Shown here in pieces: positions 42,215-54,959 of a DNA stretch of 64,000 nt. The notes under the pieces are model-generated. The model was not told the origin of the DNA and made no database searches. It saw only the letters and a program-made list of their open reading frames with translations. Origin of the DNA: Paracentrotus lividus (lineage: Eukaryota > Echinodermata > Echinoidea > Camarodonta > Echinidae); the NCBI GenBank assembly GCA_940671915.1, contig CALNVZ010003426.1:986732-1050731 (forward strand), written 5' to 3'. The translations under genes were made by a program, and so were the position numbers. Positions within the stretch are counted from its first letter, which is position 1. Each line of letters opens with the position of its first letter.

Positions 42215-44150
42215 TACTATGATAATCTAAAAGAGAAAAACCAAGGATGTGACATATACGTGCATGCTGTGGTGAAAAGGGGGATTGTACCCTTAGTCTT
42301 GATTACCCCTGCTCCCAATTCACATAACATTTTGTATATGAGCTTGATTTGAAGGGATCCACTATTAGGAATTAGACAAACATTGGAGCAAGGCGGGGTA
42401 AGTTAATCTTATCATTTCGTTCGTCACTAATGTGTCTACTATTTGTCATTAAAATCAATTGATATGAGATTTTTGTTTACACCGGTATGTTGCACATTTT
42501 TTTTTTTTTAAATATGCACCCCCTTATCACAAAAGGGCGTTACATTACCTGATATATTGTATTACAGAGAGCTATACACCATTACACTACTAAAACGCTG
42601 TGTAAAAAGTGTAAAAAAGGTGTAAAATTCTTATACAACAGTTGATTAAACAGGTGTTGTGTAATAACTTTACACAAAGAGTTGGAAGGTTCCTATAGTA
42701 AACAGCGGTTGTTAAAAGTTTTAAGCAAGATGTGTATTTTTTTTTTATTTTTATTTTTTTTTTAAACACAGCGATTTTACAGTGTAAAGCTCTCAGTCGG
42801 AGTGTCGAATTCGGTTTGCATATACATTGTATTTGATTTGATAGGATTACATGATATTGGAGTGTGAACAATCCACTCGTTTATAAAGAGTAATCTAAAA
42901 GAATTTCTTAACTAATTATCTACCTCTCTTCTTCACTTGGGGTTTGTGTTATTCTGTATCCCTCACATAATTTGTTGAATGTAATAAGTAATGTTAATAA
43001 ATAAATTTGTATTTGAAACCGATAAAATTCATGCTCCCGATTACTGAGCTGTATCGACTGAGCTATGTCAAACCCGTGTAGATATACGTCCCTCAAATCT
43101 GTAACTATTCATTGCTCGAGCGATCAGTAGCTATTTCATAGAACCTGGCATTAAACCCGAAAGATATAAATCAACTTCGCGATATAATTATGCAAGGGAT
43201 CACGGTGCAGAGATGCAACTTTTTAGATACAAATTTGAACAAAAAAGGAAATTGACCAGGAACATTATGGGGATAACTAAATAAAAAGTAAGCAACGAAA
43301 ATGGGATCGACAGAGCCCCTTGTCATGCTTGTTAGTAATCAGGAGGTCTCAAATTCTAATCCGGACGGAATCCCATGATCATATCCTTTGCTTATTTTGT
43401 CAATATTTTTTTTCTTCAATTTATTTCCCCCTTTCACAGGGTTCTTTTATTTCATAACTGCAAATAATAATTCAAAATTACATGGCCAATGAAAATAAGC
43501 AATATAATCAAAACATCTGAATAAATTTTTAAATACACGTAAAGAGCTCGACTCCAAAATTGACGCCAAATCCAACTGTGATGAAAACTGAGGTAATGAT
43601 ACCTGACCATCATGTTTCAGACTGGTATCTGTCTATGAACAAATGTTGAAACCTAAATCCAGAGAGCAATTTTTACAAAATGTACTTTTGAATATCACTT
43701 TCCCACAGATATCTGAACAAAGTTTGGCAAACAAATGCCTTTTTCTCAGAAGTGACAAAAGTGGATCTAGCGCCCCCTGTAATCAAACTCTTCATGTACA
43801 AACATAAATAATTTCATATAAGCTATTAATAAAAAGCAATTGGTAAAAAGAAACAAATTTTTTCTCGAGAACTTCCTTTCTCTAAGATTTGTTTTTGCAA
43901 TATCCTTTTCCATATCGTAGTAGCATTTCATAGCTGAAACTACAGTCTGTGTCAAATACAATGGTACAGTTGGAAAACATTTTTTTTATAGTATGAAGAT
44001 TACACACAAAAAACAAGAACTAGTTTCCATGAGTAAAACCCGTTTGCTACTCTTGCAGGTGAGCGCTTTTATTCGTATATCACGTATTTTTACTTCAGAA
44101 TCTGTGTTTCTGTTAAAAGTACACACCCGCTCTTCCAGAACATGTAAAGT
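42215..44150. repeat. inverted duplicate block A (left copy)
   Basis: About 1.94 kb whose reverse complement is found at 57485-59720. Shared anchors include gaattagacaaacattggag, caaggcggggtaagttaatc, gttggaaggttcctatagta, gcgccccctgtaa and cttgcaggtgagcg. It includes one end of the TACAGTCTGTGTCAAA family (43941). No coding capacity seen. Confidence 0.8.
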
Positions 44151-45640
44151 ACCAAGTTGATCCATCGTTTACTATATATTGTAATCTGACTAACTGCCAC
44201 GAAAAAGTAATTATTAACCAGAAAAAAATACAGTTACTTAATTTGAATTTTTGAAATAATTTCCTGCATATGATACATTTCCTGTGAACATTTAACTGCA
44301 AATAAAAAGGACACGAAAATATGACACTAATTTCAGATGCCCAAAATATACATTTTTTGAAATCTCACTTGATTAGTATTGATATGTTTAAAAAATAAAT
44401 AAATAAAAAAAAAAGGAAAATCAATTTGAAGTTACTTGTCTTTGTAGACTGATAGTAGACTGAAGAGGAGGAAGAGAGCGAGAGAGAAGAGAGGGAGAGG
44501 ATAGGAGCAAGAAAATACGATATGCAAAAGAGAAATAACCATTAAGCTGTGTGAATGTAAATGTGGAATAAGAGACTAATCGAGAAAAACTAATTGAGAA
44601 AACTTTATGGTTATTCATTATATTTAAAGATATTTTATAAAATGATAAATTACCACAGTCTAGCCGGTGATAACGATATGTAGACAAAAGTTAATGGAGA
44701 AAGAAGGATACAACTCGTAAAACGTTGAGTACTGTGAGATATATTCTGGATGAAGATGTATACGTTTGAACATTTATTACTGTGGCATATCTTACAATAA
44801 ATATTATACTGTAAAAGAGAGAAAAATGCGATGGATAGAAAGAGATGGGGGGGGGGTTGTTGACGAATCATTTAAATATGAAGAAAAAATAAGGACAGCC
44901 CGAAAATTATCTCTATTGGTACTGTTTCACTTGGTGCTAAAAAACCATAAACTTTCAAAGAACGCTGTTTGGTCATCAAAGAAGAGAGAGCTCGCCATTG
45001 AAAGAAAAGGAATATGCAGAATGGGCGATGTGTGACCAGATAATAAAGGAATGCAAGTACAGGGACATCCCCCGATTGTTTTCCTTATTGTGACGTCATT
45101 GTTTATCTTTTACTAGCTGGTTTTGCTAAATTACCATAAAACTTTTCAAGACGCCGATTCGTCAATTTCGATGCCCGCAATGAATTATATTAAACATATA
45201 TGAAAATTGTCCCGCATTTGACCTCTCTCAATGCGCATGCTCGACACTGGCTCCGCTTTTGCTTTTTAGTTGCGTCGTATTGCATATGCGGCTATGGAAG
45301 CATCTACCAAAATGAATATGTAATGTGGCTTATAGAACCGTTCAAATTCACACAAAGATGCGGACCCTTCAGGGGCCTGGTTACAAACGAAAATTCGCCA
45401 TATTGTTAACCAACTGCAACCGAGTTTATAAGGATCCTGTCTATAAAGGAACTCGATGAGTAGTCGTAGTGCGACGCCCTCTCCGCGCTGATTTGAGACA
45501 GGCTTGACATATGGCCCCGGGAGGATACCTCTACTCCTTAGCGTCCCAATGGTGAAGAAATCGATTTGATAAGTATTGAACAACTACTCGAGTAACCTTA
45601 AAAATCACATGACACAGATTTCAGTTTGGGATATACATCG
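44151..45640. other. intergenic, no gene seen
   Basis: AT-rich DNA with a GA-rich patch (44460-44510). Frames on both strands lack recognisable domains. Confidence 0.45.
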
Positions 45641-45771
45641 GGAATTTCATGAAACAAATATCACTGGCTTCTCACTAGAGTGTTACAAGCACTGAAATGG
45701 CTTGTATCTGATGGCTGAGAGCAAATTTGTCGTATAAAACGTCCTCCGACAAGTCCTTTCATGAAATCCCC
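45641..45771. mobile_element. 131-bp MITE, second copy of the 40581 family
   Basis: Left gggaatttcatgaaa; right cgacaagtcctttcatgaaa tcccc. The interior has tggctgagagcaaatttgtc, matching ttgagagcaaacttgtc of the other copy. Confidence 0.7.
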
Positions 45772-45946
45772 GTTTAAACATCTGGGTCCATATCAATTCT
45801 AGTTGAAAACTTAAGAGAAGAGGGCGCTACCATTTCTACTCAAAGCGAATTGCCCATTGACTTTTTTAGTTTTTGACAGTTTTCACTTTATTTTCTTTAT
45901 TGTTTGCGAGCAACTACCTTTCAAAGAAATGTTCACAATGATATGG

Positions 45947-48552
45947 ATAGCGGAGACCGGACAATTGTAACACTTTTTTTTCCAAATTTGATTATCAACT
46001 TATATAACTAATATTGCATAAAACCAAGTAAAACGAAGATATCTACTCCATATGAATAGGGTTTGGGTTAAGAAAATTGTTTATTTTGACGCCATTATTC
46101 ATTTCAAAACACGGGAGGATCGAATGTACCAATTGCCCTAAACCAGGGGCAATTGTAACAGACGACGGGCAATTGTAACACATAAATTTGTAACATTTTG
46201 CTTTCTTATCAAAGCTATGCACTTGAAGATCCAAATTTAAACAACATTAACCACATCAGCTAATTATTATAAACATGACAATGTTGAATTAAGTTACATT
46301 ATAATTTTCCACTTGTAATACATGGCATAGTGGATTATTGCAGAAAGTACGTGCTCTGTATGGGCTATGACAGCGCGCTGAATTGTCCCGGCTAGGTACG
46401 GGCAAAAATATTTCCTAAACGCATTTACTATTAGCCCCTGTGTGGTGCGACTAATTATGTGATACGTCTTGTCGAAATGAGAGAGAAGTTCGCCAGAGCA
46501 AAATCCGTCATAATCGACAAACTAATAATAAAAAACTCAAAATTTGAGGATTTTTATTTTTTTTCTGGTTTTTACCATGCTTATCTTTGCTCTGTTAAAA
46601 ATGATGAAAATGATAACGGGAAGTGGTAAAAAAGCATTTTTCGCGATGTTTTCGTCATAATTTTATTTCCCGACATACAACGAACGTCACGCTCATTTCC
46701 CCTCTCCGTTTAGCTCCGCCCTTAGCAACGCATGGCGTGTTTATTGGACGTCACGGTCATTATGTGCTGATTTCAACTGCTTTGTTCGTTTGAGACGAAT
46801 ACGCGAACTAAACTCTCTTTATTAGCTGCATTCAGGAAATTTGCGTGCAGATGCCCAACCTGCTGTGAATAACAGCTGTTTCATCCGGGATAGCGGAGCA
46901 CGCAACACGAATGTCAAATCTAACAATCGCGTGGGGGAAGGGGGTTATGTGGGGAGAAAAGCTACTATTGCTTGAACTAGCTATCTGGTCCAAATGAAGT
47001 GTTATTCAGCATTTTATTTTAGGGCCGCGATATCGTTGTCTTGATGGGAATTAACCTCCCTATAAACAAATTTGGTTCATAGGAACATAGAGCATACAAA
47101 AGAGGTTGACTGATAATACTTCTTGATACAAGTATTTAGGTTAAAGTCTCTGCAGTTATTTACAAATAACGTGTTCTAAGAAAGTAGCGTTTTACTAAAC
47201 ACGACGAAACAAAATCACGATTGACTCTTAAAATATTCATTCTTAAAAAATTATTAATATCTTCTTATACTGCATAACAAGTTTGACTCATAAAAGACGA
47301 GATCGACAAATCATTTACGTTTGTATTTTTATTGTCTAAGCTAACCTAGCCACTCATAAAACGGGATCAGAGGAAATTCTAAACAATTGTAGGGCCGGGG
47401 CCCAAATTATTATATAAACATTTGGAGGCTTATCTCTACCATATACTTATCAAAAATATAAACAAAGCATAAGCCCACTGTACAAAATAATTTAGTCTAT
47501 AGACATTATTATTGTTCAAAAATTTCCAACAGAGTTCAGATCAAAATGGACTCGCTTTATTATGAGTAAGAGTATATACGCGGATTTGACATTCAAAGAA
47601 CGCAACGCAAAATGAAAAAACCCCAAAAAAGAGTTTTAAATAGTTTTGTTTCTACTAATTTAGCGCCAGGATTGCGTAAACATTTTTCTTAAAGAGCGGC
47701 TTTTCTTAAACATTAGAAAGACGCATGACGTTTTTATTATTGACGAAGATATAAAACAACTAACCAAATCAGCTTCTTTTTTTTTTTGGAGAGATTGAAT
47801 GTTATTTAACAACATCGCCGTTGTTCCGGCTTGCTGCGCTTGCTCGAATCATGCGTGACAGGACGGAGTATTTTCTCTGTATACCTGAATGCAGCCTCCT
47901 CATTGTAAGGCTACCTTTGTACAAGTGGTTGCTAGGGCATTTCGGTGATAAACGGTACAAAATGTTTCATTTCTGGCGCGGAGTCAAACGGAAGTCAAAT
48001 TTCGGCAGACGTTTTTCTCTGGATTTTGATTCCAAAGAGACAATTTCATCCTCGCGTTCAGAGGCTAAATATCTCCACTTCTATTTAATCTTACAGTCGG
48101 GTTATATATCAAATCAAGGCATATGAATCAGGCATCAATAATATCAAATAAAAAGGATTCAAAAATCGCGACTTAGTCTCTCATTTCGACGTGACGCATC
48201 ACGTATTTGGAGATATTTTTCTATCTTAGCCTGGTGTATCAGCGTTGAAACGTTAGCAAAATGATGGCCTAAGAACATAATTTCTAAATATATAACAAAT
48301 ACAGCGCATTAGCTCATCACATATTTGCCAGAAGAAAAACAATTGGTAATGTGAAATATTACTTTCCTACTAAAAAAAAAAAAACGATTGCTGTAGAAGT
48401 TCCACGAAGCACGTTAAATCTGCTATACTCAAACACATGAGGAGCGATGAAAGCGCACTGCCTGTACAAATTTAGTTTGTAGCGTGTTTCTGCTGGATGG
48501 GAGCCCCTGTTTACAATTGCCCACGTTACAACTGTCCCCGGTCTCCCCCTAC
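45947..48552. mobile_element. 2.6-kb element with subterminal CAATTGTAACA repeats, copy 2 (inverted)
   Basis: Left agcggagaccggacaattgt aacac; right acgttacaactgtccccggt ctccccct. Several GGGCAATTGTAACA motifs lie at 46138-46175. About 400 bp at each end match copy 1 (19296-21829) in reverse order, for example caaagctatgcac (46213) and ctaacgtttcaacg-type sequence (48243-48257). The interiors do not match: here 46340-48170 is a different, partly GC-richer sequence. Reading frames inside (for example 47821-48126) match no family I know. Confidence 0.75.
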
Positions 48553-51382
48553 GCTAAGAGCTGAATTTCAAAACAGAATAACTTATTGCCAAAGGGAAAA
48601 AAAAAGTCCTCGTCGACTTGTGTCAATCGAAAGCCTGTCAGATCAAATTCCTGACATATGGAATATTTTGCTCTCAAAATAGCTCATACGCTGCATTTTG
48701 ATCCTCGATGCCGCATTAACTATTACAGCTTAATTGTTCACAAGGCAATTAAAAGCTTGGAATTCTCAGCTTTCCGGAGATGGTACATACATTTAATGAT
48801 TAAAAAGTCCTGTCACTTTGACATAACATAAGAGGTTCTTTCTCGACCTAGTCAATATTTACGCTTATCACATGCATAGCGCATGAACATGTGTGAACGG
48901 CGTCTTCACAAGACTTGTTGACAAGGTTCACAATCTAGTCATTGTTTTGAGCAAGCCGACCAATTTATATGTCCGTGAATTAGCTGACGCAGCCCGGAGT
49001 CACACAATGCAACTTACACGGCCCAGGTAAACATAAAGAGCCTCTTTGCCCCAGACAATCAGGCCCCGAAAAGCGATTTCTTGGAATCCGCGGCCTATAT
49101 GATGCCAATTCTGATTAAACCTTCGCACAATAATGTATAAGCTTGCCAAATGTGTATTTCCTCATCTGTTGGAGAATCTATAACTAACAAACATGATAAA
49201 ATTCACAATTTCTTTCATCTCCAGACAGATTGCCAACCGACGGACAATACCATTCAACTGGAGGAAGGCTTCTTACGCGAATTGTGACAGCAATTATTAT
49301 GCGCCAGCTGTAAGTTCTGCCGCTTCTCACCGTATTACCAACGTCACTTTTGTTGCGCTGGCCTCTTAGATAATGGACGCGCCTTGTTTAATTACGATTA
49401 ATGCCGCACATGGTATACGTTTAATTTATCCTACAGTCACACAGACACTTACGTTAGTTACGTATATTGTTGATTTATTCCTTCTTTAATTTTCTATTCT
49501 ATAATTTCCTTATGTATTTCTTTTTTTTTTAATTGGATGAATGAAATTATCACTATTTCCACTGCAAGACATATGATGGGAAGGCATCCGTGGGGCCGGC
49601 AAAAAAAGAAAATAATTTTTTGCGCAACGCGACGTAACTCAACGCAAGTGGTCTGTGGACTGTTAGCATTACATTTACCATAGATAGAATGATATGGGTA
49701 TTCTCGAAGATGATAAGTTATAGGCCTACTTAAATACGTCAACCTATTGTTCGAGACAATATTGATACCTACAAATATCACCCTCGAGAATAAAAACCAA
49801 TAACTTGAACATCAACATGTTGAACATGATCGTGATCTTGAATAGACCAGGTACTAACATTTTCAAATTTTATGCATACTTTTTAAAACAAAGGTTATTC
49901 TTGACAAACCTGAAAGCTGCCGAGCCTTGCCGACAGTGCAACAACTAGTATGCAAACTGGATCCATGGATTGTACTTCATTCTTTATACAGGGTTGCGAA
50001 TACCTTGTACTAAATTCGCCAGGAAAAAATATGCATAAATTGAATATGTTAGTAAACTGGTCTATCATACAAAACCATAAAATAAACGAAACGACTTCAT
50101 ACCTTGTCACGCTTTTTCAATAGAAGGAAAATATTCTTTCAGAAGACCAAAATAGTTTCAAGGCCAAAGAAAGCAAAACATGTTGAAACACTGCTATTTT
50201 GCATCACAAACAACTGGCTTCGGCAAAGCAGTAACTTCATCGGCATTAGGTCCCACTTGACACAGCACGTGAAAAAATTATTTCCAATGATTTCAACGTA
50301 TGGAGGTACCCTATGTAGAGATGCATGTAATCTGAGGCTGGCATTCTCTGTTGCTTGTGAGTTTAATTACAAAGAACATATCTACCTGTTCTACCCCGCA
50401 GGGACCCGCTGCATCAACGCAACAATTGATTTAGAATGTGTAGCAGAAGTAATCCTTATTTTACAAGCGAGCCTGCGTGTTTTCTGTTTAAATCCATGCT
50501 ATTACCTTGTTGCTTTGTCGGCTAAATGATGCACAGTTGCTTCAATGATAAATTATTAATATATAAATGAATATATTCCCCGTCAATTTTAACAATCTTG
50601 CAATCAAAAATCGTTTCATGTTCATTCAATTACAACCATACCCATGAGTGAGCAATCGTTCAATTGATATAAACGTTGAGAGTTTTAATCGCATCACATT
50701 CTGACGAAAGTCTTTTAAGAAATTCAAATTGATCGGAGATAGATTTTACTGATCGGGAAAAGCTATAGCGCCAGTATCATTTTGGTTAAAAACATGAAAA
50801 AATGCTGAAGACGATTCTTACAACAAAAAAGACTTACAAATAGCACAGAATATTACAAAAACATAATAAGATTGATTAAAAATTCTTATGTTTTCTACAT
50901 TCTATGTTTGGAATGAGATAATTCAAAGTCAAAATCAACCTAAACCCTAGCGTGCCCGGACCGTTTTGGCAATTTACATAGTATACAATTAATAATTAAT
51001 TTTTCTTTAATGCTGGCAGTATTATGCTTTCCAAAACAGCACAGTCGTTGTATTTGTGTCTTGTGGATTCGATTTCAGCATTTTACACCACGCAAGACTA
51101 TTTCATACCATTTAAAAATATTTAAAAAGAAAGACTACTTTTTTCCCTATAAATAAGGTGGACCATGTTAAGAGTTAAAGGCCAATATGATTCAAAAGAA
51201 AGAAAGAAAGAAAAAAAACGAAGGGTTGTTCGGTTATGGAGTACATAAAGTTTTGTTGACCACCAAAATACACATCGTTATTATCATCATCAGTCAATCC
51301 AAACATACAGAACGTATATGTCTTTTTTTCTTATTTATATTTTTATTTTATATATTTAATCTCTACTTATGTTTTATATAGA
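48553..51382. other. unique-looking intergenic DNA
   Basis: No transposon signature and no recognisable protein. The longest frame (50104-50529, plus) does not resemble a known family. 48950-49430 has balanced composition and contains homeodomain-like (TTTAATTACGATTAAT) and E-box (CAGCTG) words; it might be regulatory, but this is speculative. Confidence 0.4.
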
Positions 51383-52020
51383 TTAGATGGAAGTGTGATG
51401 TCGGCGGGGCGGAGCGGATGCCTGGCGCGGGTGTGATATGATTGGAATATCTCTCCGGATAGGGTTGAGTGAAGAGAAGAGGATGACTGGCATATGGTGA
51501 CGTGAGGAGGTTGTGATCACCGCGATTAGTGAGGTCACGTTGAAAATCGGGGACGTGTGAGGATATACGGGAGGTGAAATGTGAATATCGAATAGAATAC
51601 TTGAGGTGCGGGAGTGCAATCTGGATGATGGGAAGGCTCCAGCCGAGGGAAATTAAAGCCGGCGATTGACAGCTTTGCGAATGCGAAGGGGCTGGTGAAA
51701 GAATGTCGGAATGGCAGAGAAAATTGGCGGAGTGCTGAGAGAGACTGTGGGGTGAGAGGATGCTTATAGATGGAGGAAGATAAAGATGAACGGGATTTTT
51801 AAGCGCGTATGGTGGAAAGCGAACGGGCGCGATCGGACCGCGGGGAATATGGCGTCGTGTGCGGAGAGCAAGGCGAATGCGGGACGGCTGATGAGAGATG
51901 ATAGCGGAAGTGCGAGTGGGGAGAGACGTGTATGGGATCTAGGCGAGGAGCCGAGATGCTTAGGTTTGAGTGCATATTGCACGGCGTGCGGGTGGTGAAT
52001 ATGGTAGGAAATACGATATG
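51383..52020. other. compositionally foreign G-rich island
   Basis: About 640 bp with clearly higher G content than the AT-rich surroundings and with G far exceeding C on the plus strand (ggcggggcggagcggatgcc, agatgaacgggatttttaag, gaatgcgggacggctgatga). CpG-containing words are frequent. No long known domain in any frame. It lies next to the assembly-problem region. Confidence 0.6.
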
Positions 52021-52029
52021 TGAAAATTC

Positions 52030-52526
52030 CGCGGATCTCACTGCGGACCTACTTTGCGTTCTGTTACAGTTTGAGTTAATTTGATGCCATGGTCCGAATA
52101 TGCAATGTGTTGGTTTGTGTGAATTGATAGGCCTGAGAGAGTGAGTAATGCGCTGTATTGGTTGAGAGAATGATGCACTGATGTGTATATCATCGTAATT
52201 CCAATATCCATTATTAAAACAGGGCAAACCAGACAAACAAAAGGAATAGGACTCACTAGTGAGTAACGCTTTACATACTCGAAGATTCGTAAGTAAGTTG
52301 CACAAAACTATCACACGCAACGTTGATTGGCATTTACTAACTCTCTGAGATATGTTAAGCGTTACTACTTAGATTAGTGTTGTGCAATCTGTACTCAAAC
52401 CAATTAGTTATGTACTCAATGATTAATGAGTTAATTAAATAACTCATTTTGGGTGTCGTAGTATTGTCAATTTAAAATACTCGATTAGGTGTGTTTTCAA
52501 GTTAGCTCTTATTGAGTGAAGCACTC
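52030..52526. repeat. partial copy of block B, ending at the gap
   Basis: Contains ttgatgccatggtccgaata, tgatgcactgatgtgtatat, ggcaaaccagacaaacaaaa and gcaatctgtactcaaaccaa. The same sequences recur in direct orientation at 53750-54060 and in reverse at 55940-56400. Confidence 0.75.
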
Positions 52527-52551
52527 NNNNNNNNNNNNNNNNNNNNNNNNN
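52527..52551. other. assembly gap (25 N)
   Basis: Twenty-five N in a row. The left edge is inside the block-B-like sequence; the right edge starts a hairpin-bearing copy. Confidence 1.
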
Positions 52552-52552
52552 G

Positions 52553-54060
52553 ATAAGTTACTAAGGGAGAGTACTCAAGGAATAGAAAAATTATTTGAGT
52601 ATTTGTATATTACTTGTGTTTCGTTGGAGTGTCCCTTAGTAACTGTTGTACTGTGGATGTTCAATCGGTGAAATGATAATTGTTGTTCGAAGTGATGCTT
52701 GTTGTTGTTCTCTTCAGACTTTGGGTACGGCTTGTGGGGTATGGATCGGTGAAGAACACTAACAGGATCGCAGTAAAGTTGGAGAATTGTAGGCTGAGAA
52801 ATTCTTGTATATGTACCTGTATTCTTATACTAGTGGGATGAGTAAGGACTTACGACACGTTTACTTGTCGTCAAGCCGCCCCCGCGCCCCCTTCGGTCTG
52901 CAGGCTCTGATCTACTTTGCTAAATGGGAACGCTTCCACGGCCCCTGCTTTTTGTGATGCATAAAAATCAGTACAAGAAGAAACATGCCAATACCAACAA
53001 TAAACCTCACCTGTACTTGTGGGCCTAACAAGCAGTTAGGTTGCCTACAAAAGAAAAATGCCGTGATGATCATTCTTGCTGAGGTACCAACCCCTGTGCG
53101 TTTCCTTAACAATGCAGTACAAGGAGGGAAAACTGTGCCATGTTTGATACATGGTTTAGAGTAGACCCTATTGAGCCTTGTGTTGCCTGAACTAGCAGGC
53201 ACAAAAGATATATGCCAATTCTTATACAACGAGAAACCCCTTTGAGCTTGGGCTTACCAAAGCTAATTGCTAAAGGGAAGACATGCCTATGTTCTCTGAT
53301 TTACAAGTCGAGGGATAAGGACTCCCTTTATGCTTGTCTAACAAAGCAGCACAAGAAAGAACGTGGTAGATCCTCTTGGTATATATATAGACACTCTGTA
53401 AATTCGCCTGCGTGTCGCAACCGTGATGATTACCCCCTTAGAGTGCGGTACATGTTTTAGTGTTTGCTGACCAGTATTTAGAGTTACCTGCTTTGGTGTG
53501 CGGAGATACGATCGCTGGGGAGGGGAGTTGGTGGGAGGAGCGGAGAGGCGCATGCTTCTATTGTCTGTTGGGTGAGTTCCGTTTCCCTTTGTCTGTGTTG
53601 GTGTTGCCTTGGTTTATAATGAATATTTTTTGGAATTTGGTTCGATGATTGTATACATCGTCTGATAACACTAGACAACTTAGTATTAACGATGCATGGA
53701 TTTCCCTGGATACCTGTTTGTCAGTACATGTTAGAGTTGTGAGTAAATTTGAGTGCCATTGGTCCGAATGCAATGTGTTGTGTGTTGTGTGAATTGATTA
53801 GCGCTTGAAGTGAGTAATGCAGTGTATTGGTTTGAGGAGAATGATGCACTGATTGTATATCATCCGTAATTCCAATATCCCATTATAAAACAGGGCAAAC
53901 CAAGACAAACCAAAGGAATAGGAGGCGGCCTAGTGTGAGTAACGCTAGTTTACATACTCCCAGAGAGAGTTCCATAAGTAAGGTGCACCAACGTTCATGC
54001 CACACCCGCCAAGTTTGTGATGAGCTTTAGCTAACTGTCCTCTGGGTATGTAAAAGCTCA
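52553..54060. repeat. inverted duplicate block B (left copy)
   Basis: About 1.5 kb whose reverse complement is at 55940-57480. In order it holds a short hairpin (gttactaaggga and tcccttagtaac), a spacer, a degenerate array of ~66-bp monomers (about 52960-53370), and the module with tgtaaattcgcctg, ggagaggcg and ttggtttgaggagaatgat. No gene recognised. Confidence 0.7.
52960..53370 (+). repeat. degenerate ~66-bp tandem repeat array
   Basis: Monomers resembling GCAGTACAAAAGAAAACATG followed by about 25 variable bases and ACCCCTTTGTGCTTGCCTAA. About six are traceable here, and about six in the inverted copy (56740-57150). Monomers are very divergent from one another. Confidence 0.6.
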
Positions 54061-54064
54061 GTTA

Positions 54065-54700
54065 CTTCCACTAGTAAATGATATATTTAAAGCAGATGGA
54101 TCATTCTTGTCATATTATGAATTTCAACAGCAAGTTAATTCGCCGAGAGTACAAACCTTTTCTTCAATATTATTGGCATGGTGTATGCAATTAGATTAGT
54201 TTTGATGTAAAAAATACTATACCGACAAAGTAATGGAACCATGTATAAATTCATCCGAAAGGTTATTGCAATTGATTTTGAACCATTATAGCCAAAAAAA
54301 AGGAGACCCATGTTCACAATATTTAGTGACCTAAATCAATTTTTTTAATTAGATTATAAACCTCCCATAATAGAAAAAATAGTGACAAGTATGTACTATA
54401 CAATAATGGTAAACATACAATTTTTGAAACCTCTCTCTGATTGCTGTAGGAAATAATTTGAATGTTATTATCTGAGTCTTATTTCAATCTACTCGTTGAT
54501 ATAACATTGAATATGCGTTTTCAAATTTTAAGCGTATTTATTGATGTAAGTAGGAATTCTATCTATCAATTTGTGATCAAAAAAAATTCTATACTTTGTT
54601 TAAAAACTTAACATAGTTTCAGATAAAATAATATGTACATATTTTACCTTTTAAGAACGCAAAAGAAACTATAATAAATAAATCCGCATATATTTTTTTT
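54065..54700 (+). pseudogene. LINE reverse-transcriptase C-terminal fragment, frame-broken
   Basis: Reverse counterpart of the minus-strand LINE fragment at 60985-61485. Anchors: gcagatggatcattcttgtc, atgaatttcaacagcaagtt and ttgcaattgattttgaacc. Several extra or missing bases break the frame that is open in the other copy. It forms the first part of block C (54065-55940). Confidence 0.6.
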
Positions 54701-54959
54701 ACGTTGTACCTACTCAAATTGGGTATATGGTTTAAACTTCTGAATGTTGGTTAGTTTCTAACCACAATCCCTAATAACATAATTCAAGACCCATTTATAT
54801 TCGAGAGATGAACAGAAAAAAGAAAAATAAAAACCTATTCTATGGTGGGTTTCAAGGACTCAAAGATAATCGAATGCCTTTGTCAAACACTGTTATATTG
54901 TCCCAAATATAATGTTGGATACATATAACAATAGTGATATGGTGGATTACAGGCAAAGT

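Noticed and set aside
43015-43370. tRNA-like words (tagctcagtcg on the minus strand; ggtctcaaattctaatccgg on the plus strand).
   Set aside because: A and B boxes do not pair at tRNA spacing on one strand and no cloverleaf can be drawn. At most these are old SINE scraps in block A.
47821-48126. Plus-strand frame with a basic, Ser-rich peptide.
   Set aside because: It lies inside the second subterminal-repeat element and shows no transposase or other motif.
50104-50529. Plus-strand frame of 141 codons, among the longest in the window.
   Set aside because: No recognisable domain, no splice or promoter context, and mixed composition. Frames this long are expected by chance over 64 kb.
51799-52320. 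Minus-strand frame of 173 codons, the longest in the window.
   Set aside because: It spans the boundary between the G-rich island and the block-B repeat, so it cannot be one natural gene. It has no known domain, and few stops are expected in C-rich complement sequence.
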